A stretch of DNA of 64,000 bases from Dicyema japonicum (Eukaryota > Dicyemida > Rhombozoa > Dicyemidae). The notes under the pieces were generated by a model. That model did not search any database. It worked only from the letters and a program-made list of their open reading frames with translations, and was not told the DNA's origin. The stretch is from the NCBI GenBank assembly GCA_011109175.1, contig RDEW01000021.1, positions 996,797 to 1,060,796 on the forward strand, given 5' to 3'. Shown here piece by piece: positions 1 to 12,110 of the stretch. Made by a program: the position numbers and the translations under genes. Position 1 is the first letter of the stretch, and the number at the start of each line of letters is the position of its first letter.

Positions 1-169
1 TTTCACCTCAATTAAAGATGCCCCGACAGTACCCATCAGAAGATGGAAGTCTCGTCCACTACACTTTTAAGATTATTGACTAACCGTGCTTAGTTAACCT
101 TCATTAATAAATTTACTTTGATCTGCTTTGATCTCAGTGAAAGAGTATTTTAGAATAAATAATTCATCA

Positions 170-750
170 AGTTACTGCAGGTTTGGCCGGGGGTTCGAAC
201 CAGGTGTTTTGTATGAACAAATGATAATTTTTGATGTCCTTTCGATTCTGGGCTCTTCTTGAGATTGTAGGATCAGGCCAGTATGTGTAAGTAGTTGGTG
301 GGCGACTTTTTGTACTCACATACTGTGGGAGGTCGATATAATTTACTAAAGAGTTGAAAATGCAAGACCGCGTTATTCTCCAGCTTTGATGGACAAGGTG
401 ATTCAGGTCTACTTGGAGATTCAAAGACGTTCGCGGAATCAATGCCGCTTTCGGGGATCACTCAGCTAGGCAAGATTGCGCTTCTAATCTCTTGGAGAAC
501 ACCTCTGGTTACAGATCCAGTCACACCCGAAGTCTCAAATGCAATTGGGACGAAACAGAAATGGTCCCCAAGCGCTGAATATTTAGCCACTTTCCTCCGT
601 TCGGCAGAGTCAGAGGCAGGACAGTCAGAGATTATACTGAGTACCACATTAGGCATTGAAAAAGCATCAATACAAGTAACAGTCCACACGAGAGCATCCT
701 TGGGTAAATAAGAAGATTGTTGTGGTCTCCCCCGGTCGTACCTCATTGTA
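170..750 (-). mobile_element. R2-like retrotransposon C-terminal fragment
   Basis: The minus strand encodes a degraded C-terminal domain also seen at 26633-26885, 54940-55490 and 57150-58065. Between 746 and 462 it reads LVWTVTCIDAF, then an alanine/serine-rich stretch, KYSALGDHF and a VPIAFETSG block. In related animal retroelements this block follows the zinc knuckle and belongs to a restriction-enzyme-like nuclease domain. The part carrying the zinc knuckle and RPD motif is missing upstream, and later frames are broken toward 170. It is a dead fragment. Assignment to the R2-like group is inference from motif order. Confidence 0.6.
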
Positions 751-1439
751 ATAATGTATATACAGCTTCATTATGAGTGAAAACCCTCGTCTTCCTTCTT
801 CTAGTGAGCATGGATGATATGCATATTAAGAAGTTGGAAACCCAAAGTTTTGAACAAAGGAAAAGTCAGGTGCACGTAGAATCCGGACTCAAATCTCGTC
901 CAGGCAAAATTAAAAGAACTTGGAGAATTACTTACCAAAAGCCGCGCGTATGGGATAGTTAATGTATGCTACTAATAAGCAGATCTCCAGGGTAGAATCG
1001 TCCAAATGTTACTATGCTCTAAAGTACTTAAATTAAGGTCTTTGATATCTAAGTAGAATTTGTCTCAAATATTAAAGAAATGTTGTTGTTAGCGTTAAAG
1101 ATTTTGTATCCCCTCTGTCTGGTTCCTTCATTGTACGAAAGTAGAATTAAGGCCTTTACTGAAACAAAAATTTTTTATTAAGCAGGAAGCATGAATGGAA
1201 CAGTAGGGACCATAATTTCTTGGCCCTGCCCTTCACATTCCTCATTCCTTTTAGACTCGTATGTACAAGTCAAAAATTTAAGTTTTTTTTATGAAACTTG
1301 GAATTTTTTTTCTCGTCGATCTCTGAGACAAATTATAGGAATTCTGTCATTAGTGACTCTTGGAATCTCGCCTTTGTCTTTTCGGTGTTAAGATAAAATA
1401 GACAGTCTACACAGCACCGACCAGGCCAGAAGTTAAGCT

Positions 1440-1745
1440 GATGCTCTCTCAGAAAGTCTGTATCTTCGACTAGGTCCTAAATTTCTTTTGAAAATGATGC
1501 ATGAGGTTGATAGGCAGATAGCTCAGTGAATCCATTTTAAGCTTTCCTGTGTTTTTGCAATCAGTACAACAGTGTTCTTCCTGGGAACATCTCTCGTTTG
1601 CACGGATATGTCCCCCGGAATTCTAGTAAGAGCCTCCTTGGACATCCCCACCTTTATATTGTCGAAACCCGGAGCCTTGTTCCACAGTCCATGATAGGCA
1701 TCTTTATTTCTCGTAAGGATATCCTTTAGTCTTCTTCAAAGGTGT
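1440..1745 (-). mobile_element. Reverse transcriptase N-terminal fragment (R2-like)
   Basis: Translating the minus strand gives NKAPGFDNIKVG, then ALTRIPGDI, then VPRKNTVVLIAKT and WIH-AICLSTS. This order (KAPGxDxI, then a V-x-I-x-K strand, then a W-R/H-x-I-x-L strand) matches the start of the RT fingers in non-LTR elements. No catalytic YxDD region follows. Stops interrupt the frame, so it is a relic. Confidence 0.5.
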
Positions 1746-2174
1746 CTACTGACGATAATCTCTGGGAATTGGGTTGTCACATGTCACTCCCGGAACCAAT
1801 TGAGGTGGTTGAATACTCCTGCGCTGACAATAATGACCAATTAGTAAAATGTGGGAAATGCAATGAAAAATAATTTCGAGTTTTCCCATAAAAAATGATA
1901 TTTTTAGGAATATCTTTTGTAAGCAATCTTGGTACGATCGGCTTTAAAGTTTGATTTTATGTGCCAATGTAACATAATTAACTCTCTTGACAATAAGACT
2001 CAACAAAGTCATTATCTTGTAAGGGGTCACAGTCTCGTCTCGATCACATAAATCTCTGAAACATTTTTTCATCTATTTTTAAAATTTCATCAAATGTTTG
2101 GCATAAATTAATAAATCATCTTCAATAAAATAGTCTTTTAGATTGTTGGGACGTGGAAATTCTTTTTTCCCAAC

Positions 2175-2500
2175 ATTATTATTATTATTATAAGCAACTA
2201 CATAGAATCATATAAACTATAATTCTATTCGTGCCGCGTCTGAACAATCCTCTTAATTAGCCTTTCCCATCCCCTCCTGTCCGATGCCAAGTGCCGCAGA
2301 CTACTAAGGTCTTCACCATCCTTTAGTAGTCTGGTTACTGATCTCAGGTCACCATTAAGGACTTCCGGAAGAGTTATTCTTGGACGACCTCTGAACTTCT
2401 CCCCTGACGTATCGAAGTATTCTTCCATGACGACGTTTGCTGGCGTGTCTTGTTCCAATCTGAGAATATGGCCAAACAGTCTCCAGCGAGCCTTCATAAT
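2175..2500 (-). mobile_element. RTE-like LINE 3' end
   Basis: An open minus-strand frame (2497-2225) encodes the C-terminal tail of the RTE-like LINE: RWRLFGHILRL, a GRPRITLPEVLNGDL block and WERLIKRIV. The same tail ends the large element at 21.5-24.5 kb. Just past the stop is a short TTA/TAA microsatellite (about 2177-2195), as expected for RTE-type tails. The copy is 5'-truncated and abuts a 28-bp piece of R2-like sequence at 2501-2528. Confidence 0.8.
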
Positions 2501-2589
2501 GCAATTGGGACGAAACAGAAATGGTCCCTACATTGTGACCAAATAATTATCGTTTCGATATAAAAAGCAGTAAAAAGTGAATTTAATTC

Positions 2590-2830
2590 TTTTTAATAAT
2601 TCCACATTATTTGCCACGTGGAATCATGTGGCTAGTTGGTTAAAAATTTAGTTTCCTTCCATCTGATGGCGTCATTGGATCCGTCTTATTAGGGAGACGC
2701 CCAATGCCTGGCCGGCATCAAAAGGATCCAACTATTCTTTTCCCTCCGGAGACAACTTCGTTAGCTGGAGACAAGTTCTGGAATCCCTGGAACTCGTCAG
2801 GATCAAGGAGTTAGTTAGTTTTACCTTTGG
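2590..2830 (+). repeat. SINE-like repeat, family A
   Basis: Begins near a possible pol III A box (TGGCTAGTTGG at about 2632) and contains the family core GACGCCCAATGCCTGG and CATCAAAAGGATCC. The core recurs at 7670-7830 (reverse), 7900-8070, 8820-9050, 25175-25475, 29930-30060 (reverse), 40985-41310, 42510-42845 (reverse) and 60640-60905. Non-coding. Confidence 0.6.
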
Positions 2831-2849
2831 TCTTTTGAATAATTTTATT

Positions 2850-3765
2850 TAATTTTTAATTATTTAATTTTTAATTGCGTGCGTCGACCATCTCTTAGAT
2901 ATAATCCTATTTTTAATTAATTTTAAAATTACTTTAAATTCATTAAATTAATAAATAAAAAAATAAATATTTAGCGGATTCTGGTTCCAGGACAAATTTA
3001 ATGTCCAAAGATTTGAAAACTCTACTACACAGGTGGAGAGAAATTAGCAGCACCAGACAGTCGCCATTTGATAACCATCTCACTTCAGTGTGTATTAAAT
3101 TGGTACAAAGTCTTCATTACTAACTCGTAGATGTCGAAAGGCGATTTTGTTCACAGCCAAAATAACTTTATTGAGTCATGTAGGGGACCATTTGTACATT
3201 GAGCTACCAAAAGCAGTCGATGTCAACAATGAAGTCATTAGGTGTTGAAGCAAAACCGCGATAACAGCCAACCACGGTGCCCCATCAGTCCTACATCCAA
3301 CTATATTTTAATTGGAACGTCTTAAGCTTGGGTTAGGATCATGGTTGGATTATGATCGAAGTATGTTGAGTCAACTGACACATTGTCGATTAACGCTTTT
3401 GTGTTTTCATGCTGCGATCTGGAATTTCCAAACATTCTTCAGTTTCCCTGCAAATTCCACCAAAGGTCCATTGCTGGGTGATTTATTATTGTTAATTAAA
3501 CAGATAATACCGCTTTACAATATCTTTTATAGAGAAAATTCCCCTTGTTTGTAAGAAATTAATACATTCTTCATTATTTTGGGGAAATTAAGTTGTTTCC
3601 ACATGAAATATTTGTAAATAAAAAATTCAAAAAAATAATAATTAATCGAAGGAAATTATTATTTCTAACTATTGCACGTGGCGTAAACGTTAGTGTGGTG
3701 CTATGTGGCTACATGGATTGAAGATTATTTCTATGATTCTTCTGTTTCTCTTCTTCCCTTTTAGA
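2850..3765. other. Intergenic, AT-rich; no gene recognised
   Basis: AT-rich spacer. A short copy of repeat family C (TGCGTGCGTCGACCATCTC) lies at about 2875-2900. The only open frame of note (3312-3554) has no recognisable motif. I see nothing else. Confidence 0.5.
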
Positions 3766-3769
3766 TCCA

Positions 3770-3905
3770 GAGAGCTTTAATTGCTTGCGTGCGTCGTGTG
3801 GTCCACCATCTCTGGTGGTGCCAGATATAATCCTAATGGCTTCTCCAGTTGATCTCAGTTGCGATCTCGTGAGGCAACTCGACGTCGATTACGTCAGCAG
3901 GGACC
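3770..3905 (+). repeat. Dispersed repeat, family C
   Basis: Contains a core reading GTGGTCCACCATCTCTGGTG followed by GCCAGATATAATCCTAAT. The reverse complement recurs at 13610-13810. Weaker relatives are at 2875-2900, 54125-54250 and 58425-58575. Non-coding and SINE-like. Confidence 0.5.
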
Positions 3906-4410
3906 ACTTTTGATTGAGTTTTTGTGTTTTTTAATGTTAAGTGATTTATCCTAATTTATATCCTAAAGGACCATCAGACAAGTAATATGGATTCATTTCC
4001 ATGAAGGACTCATCAAGTTGCAAACTTTATTCTGTATCTCCACATACCACATTGTCATTGTTGTTGATTTGTGCATTACTGTTGTCGATTATGGCACTAT
4101 AAATTCCACTGTGGGCGGCTTTCCTGATTTGTTGATAACTAAAGGGACACCATCGTTCAATCTGAAGAGTTTCATAGCCTCATTGAAGAACGGCTTTGAG
4201 TATATAATTTTTAAAACCTCAAAAAAACCAAGAAATAAAGCATCAACTCGCTAATTATCTGACCTCAGCGTCCAACATCTCTCGAATTCTCCTCGAATGC
4301 TGCGATCCAACTGAACTCCAGAAGTACTTTCTTTCATGTCTGCAGAAGAATTCGATCGGAGTGCAGTTTTTTATTGTCGATCTGAATTCCTCTACATGGG
4401 CCGCCCTTTC

Positions 4411-4692
4411 CTAGAATGGGTTTCCTAGCTCCTTACAGATATGTAGGAGGCCCTGGCCATTTCTCAACGTCGCCGCCTCTGAAAGGAGACTTGGGGTAAA
4501 TATGGTGTCTTTAATAATGGTCTTGGGATTTATACTTATTCCCACGTCTGCCATTTTCCAACCATAGCATGATATTCGGATGTAAATTTGAATTAAAGAT
4601 CTTTTTGTTAGGAGTATCCTCGAAACAGAGTCGAAAGCTTTCGTATATCGATAGACACCAGAGCTGTCCGTAAATGATAATATATGCCACAA
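4411..4692 (-). other. ORF sharing a peptide block with 18103-18429; function unknown
   Basis: The minus-strand frame ends in EAATLRNGQGLLHICKELG. A closely similar block (DEATLKNGQGFLHFCKEL) occurs in an unrelated place at 18103-18429. I do not recognise the domain. It may be a remnant of a repeated gene or mobile element. Frames before and after are broken. Confidence 0.35.
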
Positions 4693-4864
4693 TGATTTAA
4701 CTCACATGATTTTAAAATACTGGTTTGGCAAACTAAAATTATCATTAAATTAAAATATTAAAATAATTCCAAATACCAAGGATAACAAAATTGTTGAACT
4801 GGTGACGTGGTTCTGATTAATTATGTCTATTTCATACATGACTAATGATCTCTTCACACTAGCG

Positions 4865-7660
4865 TCACTCAACGTCCGTGGATTGAAAGAAAAACATAAA
4901 AGGAAGGATCTAATAAATGACTCAACATCATAAAGTCACTATATGCAGTATACAGGAGACTAAAGTGAAGGATGCAGTTGAGGAGAACTACGGAGAGTTT
5001 AGACTTATACTACTAGACTCCGAATGCAACCACTACGGACTTGGCTTTGCTATACATAAATGTCTTGATGGGAGAATCCACAGAGTGTGGAGGGTTAATG
5101 ACAGAATAGCAGTACTCCAGATTAAGAGTGGGAGGACTGATAATTCCTTTATATCCATAATTAATGTCTACGCGCCCACAATGGCGAGGGTTTCTACAAA
5201 TCCCGATGAACTTGATCTGTTGTATATGTAACCTCCGGATACCATCTCTGATCTCAAAGGTTGCTTTAAGATATTTCTGTGTGGTGATTGGAATGCTAAA
5301 GTGGGACACTGTCCATGGAGAGAACCATGTATGGGTAGACATGCCAGGGGGAGGAAGAATATGTCAGGAGAATCGCTCGTGCAATTTTGTAACATGGTTG
5401 ACTACTTCATTTGTAATTCTGCATTCGACCACAATGCGAGGCATAAGACTACGTGGATTGGACACAGAAAGGATGAAAATGGTGACTATGTCCGGATATA
5501 CAACCAGATTGATTATGTTATGTGTAAAAGATCTCTCCGTGCTTTACTAACGGACTCCCGCACCTATGGAGGCACCATTACTTATAGTTATCATAAACTG
5601 CTAGTTGCACGTTTCAGAATGAAGAGATATTTCGGAATAGATGGAGCTAAAAAGAAGAGAGCTTATCTGGATCGTTTTATTGTGGAAAAATTATGCTTAT
5701 GTGAGAGACGCGTGAAGATTATTATATGACAATTAAGGAGATTGTGAACATAAATATGGAAAATCCCCCAGAGATGATTTGGAATGCTACTGTTGATGGA
5801 ATAAAGAAGGCACGTTTCGACGTGCTTGGGGAAAAAAGGCCGGCAAGATTTAAAGGGGTCTTCGTCAAGGAGATTAGAAGGAGGAAGAAGGAAATTTATG
5901 TCAAGAAAATTGACGAACGTGTCAGTGAAATTGAGAAGACGGACACAAATGTTTCGAGCAGTTCGTCTTTTGCAGAGGGGATTTCAACCTACGAATATTT
6001 TGTATTCACGACAGTCAAGGAAGAAATGTATTGGATAATAAAGAAAAAATTGAGATTATTGCCGAACATTTTTCAGGACTTTTGAATGAAAATGAAACCT
6101 CAAATGTGGAGCCATTCGAGAAATCACCAAGAAGCCTGAATCTACCGATATCTACAGAGGAAACTAACCTGGCAATCATTAAATTAAACAACAGGGCAGC
6201 GGGACCAGACAACATACATGGAGAAATGATCAAGTATGCACCAGGCGAACTGACAACCCTCATTACAAAGATTTTCAATAAGGTATTTGAGACGCATTCC
6301 CCTTGAAACTTGGTGATGGAATTTTGATTCCTCTGCATAAACCAGGAAAGAGCAAGGGACCGATAAAAAATCTAAGACCTGTGATATTACTGGGATCATT
6401 GAGGGAGATACTATCTCTGATAACCCTTAGTCGGATATCTTCAGATGTTTATGAATTTTTGTGCCGGGACAGAGTGGGTTCAGAAAGGGACGCTCGACCA
6501 CAGATGCTGTTTGGTCCCACAGGTGGATATGTGCCATTTGTCAACGATACAAGAGTGATTTTAAGATTTTGGGAGTGGACATGTCCAGTGCGTTAGACAC
6601 TGTCAACAGAAAAACATTGTTGGACGTTGCTGGGAGTTTTCTTGATGAGGATAACACGAGACTTGTCTGTTTCCTATTATCGAACACTGAATTAACTGTA
6701 CGAGTTGGAAACACAACATCGAAGCATTTCGGGACAACAGTTAGAATACCTCAGGGAGACTCTCTATCTCCGGTTCTATTAGTCGTATACCTGGAAGCGT
6801 CATTGAGAGCTCTTAGAACAAAATGTGAAGGATGCATGCCGATGGAGATTATATATGCATATGACATAGATTTAGTGTCAGAAAATGATCTGGAACTTGG
6901 ACTTGCTTTAGAGAAAATCCCTGGAGATTTTAAGAATTGGTCTCTGCGAGTTAATCAGGAAAAGACTGAACACATAAGAATCATAAAGGAATCAAAATAT
7001 ATTGATGAAAATTGGAGGAAAAACGGAAATTGGCATCCTTACTTGGTGATAGTGAGGACATGATGTATAGAATAGTTCTAGCCACTGCCATGTATAAGAA
7101 AATGAAGAAGATAAGGAGTCGACGAACATTAATAAAAACAAATCTAAGAATAAGACTATACAACGCTTATGTACAACTCGGGTACATGGGTGGTCACAGA
7201 GCTAGAGTTTAAGAAAATGGATATATTTCATCGAAAACAATTACGCAATTTAATGGGCCTAGGTTGGTCCAAGAAGATTTCAAATAAGAAATTATACTCT
7301 GTGACACAATCGAGGCCAATAAGCATCGACATTATTGAATCAAGTGGAGACTTTAGGGCACGTGCTCAGAATGGACATAAACACCCCTGCTAATATAATA
7401 ATGGACAATTACTTTAACAGAGAACAAACCATTATTCAGAGGAAGACCCAGAGTCACTCTACCCGTGGCTCTGAAAAAGGATCTTAATGGATTAAATGAT
7501 ATCTTAAATCTGCAGAAGACCTAGAAGATCTAAGGACAGATGCGAAAAGCAGAGGGTGATGGAGACGCCTAGTGAAGCAGATTGCAGAACGTGTGGCACA
7601 AACGAGACCTTAGTTAATATAACGTTCTTTAATTCTGTGAAAGTGCTTTTTAATAATTAA
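4865..7660 (+). mobile_element. RTE-like LINE, near full length, inactivated
   Basis: The element starts with an APE-type endonuclease (TLASLNVRGLKEKHKRKDL at about 4860, then CSIQETKV, INVYAPT, GDWNAKVG, QIDYVMC). After several frameshifts the RT follows: a PGQSGFRKGRST block (about 6461), VDMSSALDTV (motif A), RIPQGDSLSPVL (motif B) and IIYAYDIDLVSE. The catalytic YADD has become YAYD, so the polymerase would be dead. The C-terminal tail is spread over several frames to about 7620. Relative to the copy at 21.5-24.5 kb it belongs to a different subfamily; its 3' tail matches the fragment at 46263-46870. Confidence 0.85.
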
Positions 7661-7664
7661 GGGT

Positions 7665-8075
7665 AACCTAACTAACTAACTTCTTGATCCTGAATCGTTC
7701 CAGCGTCCCAGAACTTGTCTCCAGGTAACGACATTGTCCCCGGGGAAAGAATAGTGGATCCTCTTGATGCCGGCCAAGCATTGGGCGTCTCATCAGTAAG
7801 GTGGATCCAATGACGCTATTAAAAAGAGGGATAATTTATTAATTGTATAATTATAATAGTTTTTTATCTCCCACCTGAAAATCCATATTTGGTTCCAAGA
7901 TTTTCTGTTCAACCCTGGTACCTTGTGATACCATGTGACTACATGATTGAATATTTCTCTTCCTTTTAGTGGGGTCATCGGATCCACCCTACTTAGGAGA
8001 CGCCCAATGCTTGGCCAGCATTCAAAAAGATCTATCTTTTCATTCACCGGGAGAGACTATTTCGCTTTCTGAAAG
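7665..8075. repeat. Two SINE family A copies in inverted orientation
   Basis: The first copy (about 7670-7830) is reversed and shows GCCGGCCAAGCATTGGGCGT. The second (about 7905-8070) is forward and shows GACGCCCAATGCTTGGCC. They face away from each other across about 70 bp of AT-rich DNA and could pair as a hairpin. Non-coding. Confidence 0.6.
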
Positions 8076-8079
8076 GACC

Positions 8080-8815
8080 ACCTTTAGTAAATCCAGTCCT
8101 GCCTTCTTCCTCTCCTCGAAACTTCCGTACTGATAACTCGATGGCATCACTTCATGTTTTCAATGCTTTCAAAAGACAATGCTTTAATGAGAATTTTTTA
8201 TATGAGTGGAGATTCTGATGATGTCCATTTCTAGTAAAATCAACTCGAATACTACAGGGGACTTTTGATTCCTTAAGAAATGCTCAAACGTCACCACTGA
8301 GTCGTATAGTTAAAAACCAAGAAGGAAGCACAACCTTCAGGTGATCCTTAAGTAGTCTCCTCATCTTCCCGATGTTCATCACATGACCGGACGTATTTTC
8401 TCGAGCTACAGTAGATGCATAGATGTCATCTAAACTACCGTTCTCCTCGTAAGAACCTCGAATGGTGTTGGTAGTAACAACGAAGTAGAGAACCTTTGTA
8501 GTATCTGTGATTGTAGCTTTAAAGTTGTCGATCTTCTATAGATTTGTTTTAGACAGGTTTGTACCCCATAGCTGATGGTCGGTTGTATGGCATAGGGTGA
8601 CCTTAATGTTGAATTGAAGCAGTCTTTGTAGTGTTCAATGACAGCCTTTACTATGTTTAGTTTTAGTTGGGACAGGAGATGACGTTGTTGACGTGCTTAG
8701 TGAATGTCATTAGGGGGCCGTACGTTATACACAATAACTTAACAGAGTTTGTGGGGGAGGATTGATTCCCCATTAAGGGCTAAGGAGGTTCAAAGTCTGT
8801 TAGGTTCTTCATAAG
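8080..8815. other. Intergenic; no gene recognised
   Basis: No frame longer than a few dozen codons with recognisable motifs on either strand. A short stretch near 8335 (CAGGTGATCCTTAAGTAG) resembles the edge of repeat family C. Confidence 0.4.
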
Positions 8816-8819
8816 CCAA

Positions 8820-9050
8820 CTCTCAGATGGCTAGTGCTGTCACTTATTGTGGGTTCGATCCCCCACCACTGCCTACCTGGTCAAAAATTTCCTACGACTC
8901 TGTTTTGTTCGAACCTAAGAGGTGTCATGTGATCCACCATTATCAGGAGACACCCAGCGCTTGAGCGTAATTCAAAAAGGATCTCTCTTCACTCCATTGG
9001 AGTGTCCCCATAATGGCTGATATGGATGGACGGGCTGCTTGGAAAGGATA
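8820..9050 (+). repeat. SINE family A copy with tRNA-like head
   Basis: The head has an A-box-like TGGCTAGTGCTG (about 8829) and a near-perfect B box GGGTTCGATCC (about 8851). The family A body follows (ACACCCAGCGCTTG and AAAAGGATCTC). This is the copy that best supports a tRNA origin for the family. No acceptor stem pairs, so it is not a tRNA gene. Confidence 0.55.
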
Positions 9051-9430
9051 TCTACTCCGACCGTTGGAACTGGATACCCTTCTTATTAACAACAGACATG
9101 TTCTGTTATATTTAAAAGATGTGATACCCGAAATGGTTTTCTCTACTGTCCTCTTGTAACATGAAGATAGGACCCTCCTAAACTCATCTTGATTGTCCGT
9201 TTCTTTACTGCCGTTTCTTCAACCTCAAACGTTTAATTATCTGACAGTGTCGATAAAGATGCTGTGAATGGGCCATGAGACTTATGGAGACACCAACCAT
9301 GACTCTGAACCATACAAGGATATTTAGTAAGTTTCAGCATATTGACCAGAACTAAGCCCGTAAATCAAAATTCAGTACGACTTCAGTAAGAAGTAAAGTA
9401 AAAATTAATTTTGTTAATAAAGCTTGCTAG

Positions 9431-10164
9431 TCACATCAAATAATTGTTAGGATTAAAATAAACAGAGTTCTCGCTGTGACTGAGAATATGTTTGTTCAGG
9501 TACGCCCCATCACTGTAGGATTTGCCGCAATAACGGCAAATGAAGTGCTTCTTATGTTTGGTCTCAATGTGCGTTGGAATATGGATCCACAACGAGGACT
9601 GGTCTTTGAAGCATTTGTGACACGAATAGCAGCGAAAAGGCTTGTCCACTTGCTCGTGGATTCTGAATCGGTTACAAAGCCTTACCTTTTGTGGGACAGG
9701 AGATTTGAGAGCTGAATAAAGGTTTTCCCGCAATCTGGGAAGTCACAGACGTAGGGTCGCTCACCCGAGTGAGTTCTGTGATGCTGAATTTTGTGTGTGC
9801 GCTGTTTAAACTGTTTTTGGCAAATTTCGCACACGTGGGGCTTGTAGTTGTCGTGGATTCGCTGATGTTGGGCTAAATACGAGGCATAGGCGAATTTCTT
9901 GGGGCATCGCTTGCATTCATAAGGCCGTGGATTTACTTTGTGGATGAATCCAATGTGGTGGAGCAATTTGGCGTATGTTTCGAAAGTCTAGGATCCCCCG
10001 ATCGAACCAACCTGATTGCAAAACTTGCAGTTGTAACGATATTTTTTAGGCTGTTCTGAGTATTTGAAATCATAGTCCCCGTAGTATCTCGCATGGTTTG
10101 GCCGGAATGGCCGACTTCCAGGATGTGCCGTCTGACCGGCACCCTCTGTTTTGGGATAATACAT
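9431..10164 (-). CDS. C2H2 zinc-finger protein, rotund/squeeze/LIN-29/ZNF362-384 family
   Basis: A sequence-specific nuclear DNA-binding protein of the rotund/LIN-29 type; members control developmental timing and appendage or neural fate in animals. The gene has three exons (10164-10012, 9987-9686, 9662-9431) split by GT-AG introns of 24 nt (10011-9988) and 23 nt (9685-9663). The spliced frame is exactly 229 codons. Six fingers start at Cys46, 76, 104, 132, 163 and 194, each with a full Cys2-His2 set. The signature of the family is the order CDFPDCGKTF, then FIQLSNLLSH, then DKPFRCYSCHKCF, then a lysine-rich linker and CRYCGKSY. The start at 10164 is the first ATG in frame. The fingers occupy nearly the whole protein; the N-terminus of 45 residues is basic and lacks the long disordered regions of fly and vertebrate members. 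The gene looks intact and stands alone between repeats. Confidence 0.9.
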
Positions 10165-12110
10165 TATTTTCAATCAAAGGTGATGTTTTTCTGCGAAAGT
10201 ACTTAAGCTATATTTACAAAAGTGCCAGATGTTATTTCCCCTGGTTTTTTAATAGCATGACAAATTGAAATTGATTAACTGTAAGAACATAGAAAAACAA
10301 AATCGGAAATATAAGGTCACGTGGGCGAGACAGAGTTTTTGAGAGTCGTCTTGTGGCACAAAAACATTGACTGGTACTTCTGGTGAGGGAAATCGAATAT
10401 GGGATCTCATAAGTAGACAATAATGACACGTGGGTAGAGCATGATTGAGGTACTCCAACCTGGGACAGATGAATTTGAATCCAGAAGTTGGTGAATCCGA
10501 TACTTCTTATATCAGAACTTAGGGTCTTCGATATCTCCCAGATTGATTACGAAGAAAGACGATAGATTATATTTAATTTGGGGGATGAATACATTAAGTG
10601 ATGATAGCTATACCATAGTCACCAGATCCATGTCGACATCTCAAAAACAAATGATCCATTGTGCCATTGGTTCTTATACAGCTCCTGTAAGATGACTTTC
10701 AGTTCTTTCAATTTGGGCCGGAAACGTGGGTACTTTGCGCGAACTTTGGATTTATGATATCCCCTGTGTCCGTCACCTCATCTATACTTACAAAAGCTTC
10801 CATTTTAGAACTCCCATAATCCCAGCATACTCAAACAGGGACCTTGATTCTCTTCCTTGAGCCCACACAAGCTCGTAGCGGCCGTATAACTGGATGCTCG
10901 TAGTCCACGGGCACGTTCCTCGGTTCTTACGGATTAAAGATTCGAGAGACATTGGAGAGGGGATCTTCCACAAGTCCATCACTCAGTAATTTTAGTCTTT
11001 TTCTGGTAAATCCCAATCCACAGCTAGCGACAAGCAACTTAAAAAGAACCTTCTAGAATTCTGGTTACCAGCCATTTGTATTCCGTGTTTCCCGAGTTCG
11101 AGAATGCTGAATGAAAACTTCACTTTATAATATTCTTAAACATCAAAGCATGTGACCACCTCGTCTCCAATTGTATTCAAACAATTTTTGGATTTCTTCT
11201 TTGTTGAAAGATGGGGTCCTGACTTCCCACTATACTGTCGCAAATGGAATCAACATTGATAGTTGAGGTTCGCATGTCTTCCTAAGAAAAACCCTATCCA
11301 AAGACTAGTTTTACCACAAAATTCATTTTGGAAGTACAACTCAATTCTGCGAGATTTCAACTCAGTTGAGGGCATAAGGACCCATATTGATTTTTTAGAA
11401 GTTTTCAGTTCTTGTATCTCAAAATCCTTATCAAATGAACTTGGCACCACTTAAAAAATGAACCGCAGTTTCTTAATAGAGACTGAGGCCTCTTATCAAT
11501 TACTTTGAAGGATTTCCAGTTTTCACTTTCTGACTACATTTTAACAAAAACTCGAATTTTCATTAAGAGAATTGATCGCAAGAGGTTCCTTCAAAAAACA
11601 TGATAATTTTTCAGCTCTGAGAAGTGGGTTAGAGCTCTTTAACGTATTAACTTGATTGTCTTTACTGAATTATCAAATTCACAACGGATTGGCTTTATCA
11701 GTGAAATTAGTTTTTCAAAAAAATCTAAACTCAAATCATCGGCATTTAATCCGATAATTCGAGAATGATATCAATTTAAGCTCTTCTGTTTGTACTCCTA
11801 GTAAGATTCTCTCGTTGTTCCCTAGTGGTAAGAAAATCTCATCTACGGAAGAAAGCGAGGACAAGTGAAAATGAGAGATTATTTAAATATTATTAAATCG
11901 ATATAAAAGGCAAAATGTTACCCCCATGATCATAATGGCAGTACTTTGGAAGTGCTATTTCGTCATTCTGCGTTTACTCTTCAGTGTTCCTGCAAATCAT
12001 CAGATCGTTAAGGAAAACATTAATATTAAATTATTGTGTATTATAAATCACTTTATTATTTTAGAATGGCGAACCTAAATTTAAAATTTAATATAAAATT
12101 TGTTTCATTA
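10165..12110. other. Intergenic; no gene recognised
   Basis: About 1.9 kb between the zinc-finger start and the sulfotransferase. A minus-strand open frame at 10982-10788 has a GT-AG pair 26 nt apart inside it and could hold small exons, but the product is not recognisable. A tRNA-like stretch near 10427-10482 (TGGGTAGAGCATG, later TTTGAATCC) does not fold as a tRNA. The rest is AT-rich spacer. Confidence 0.4.

Noticed and set aside
8829-8870. tRNA gene
   Set aside because: B box is good, but the A-to-B spacing and stems do not form a cloverleaf; it heads a SINE copy.
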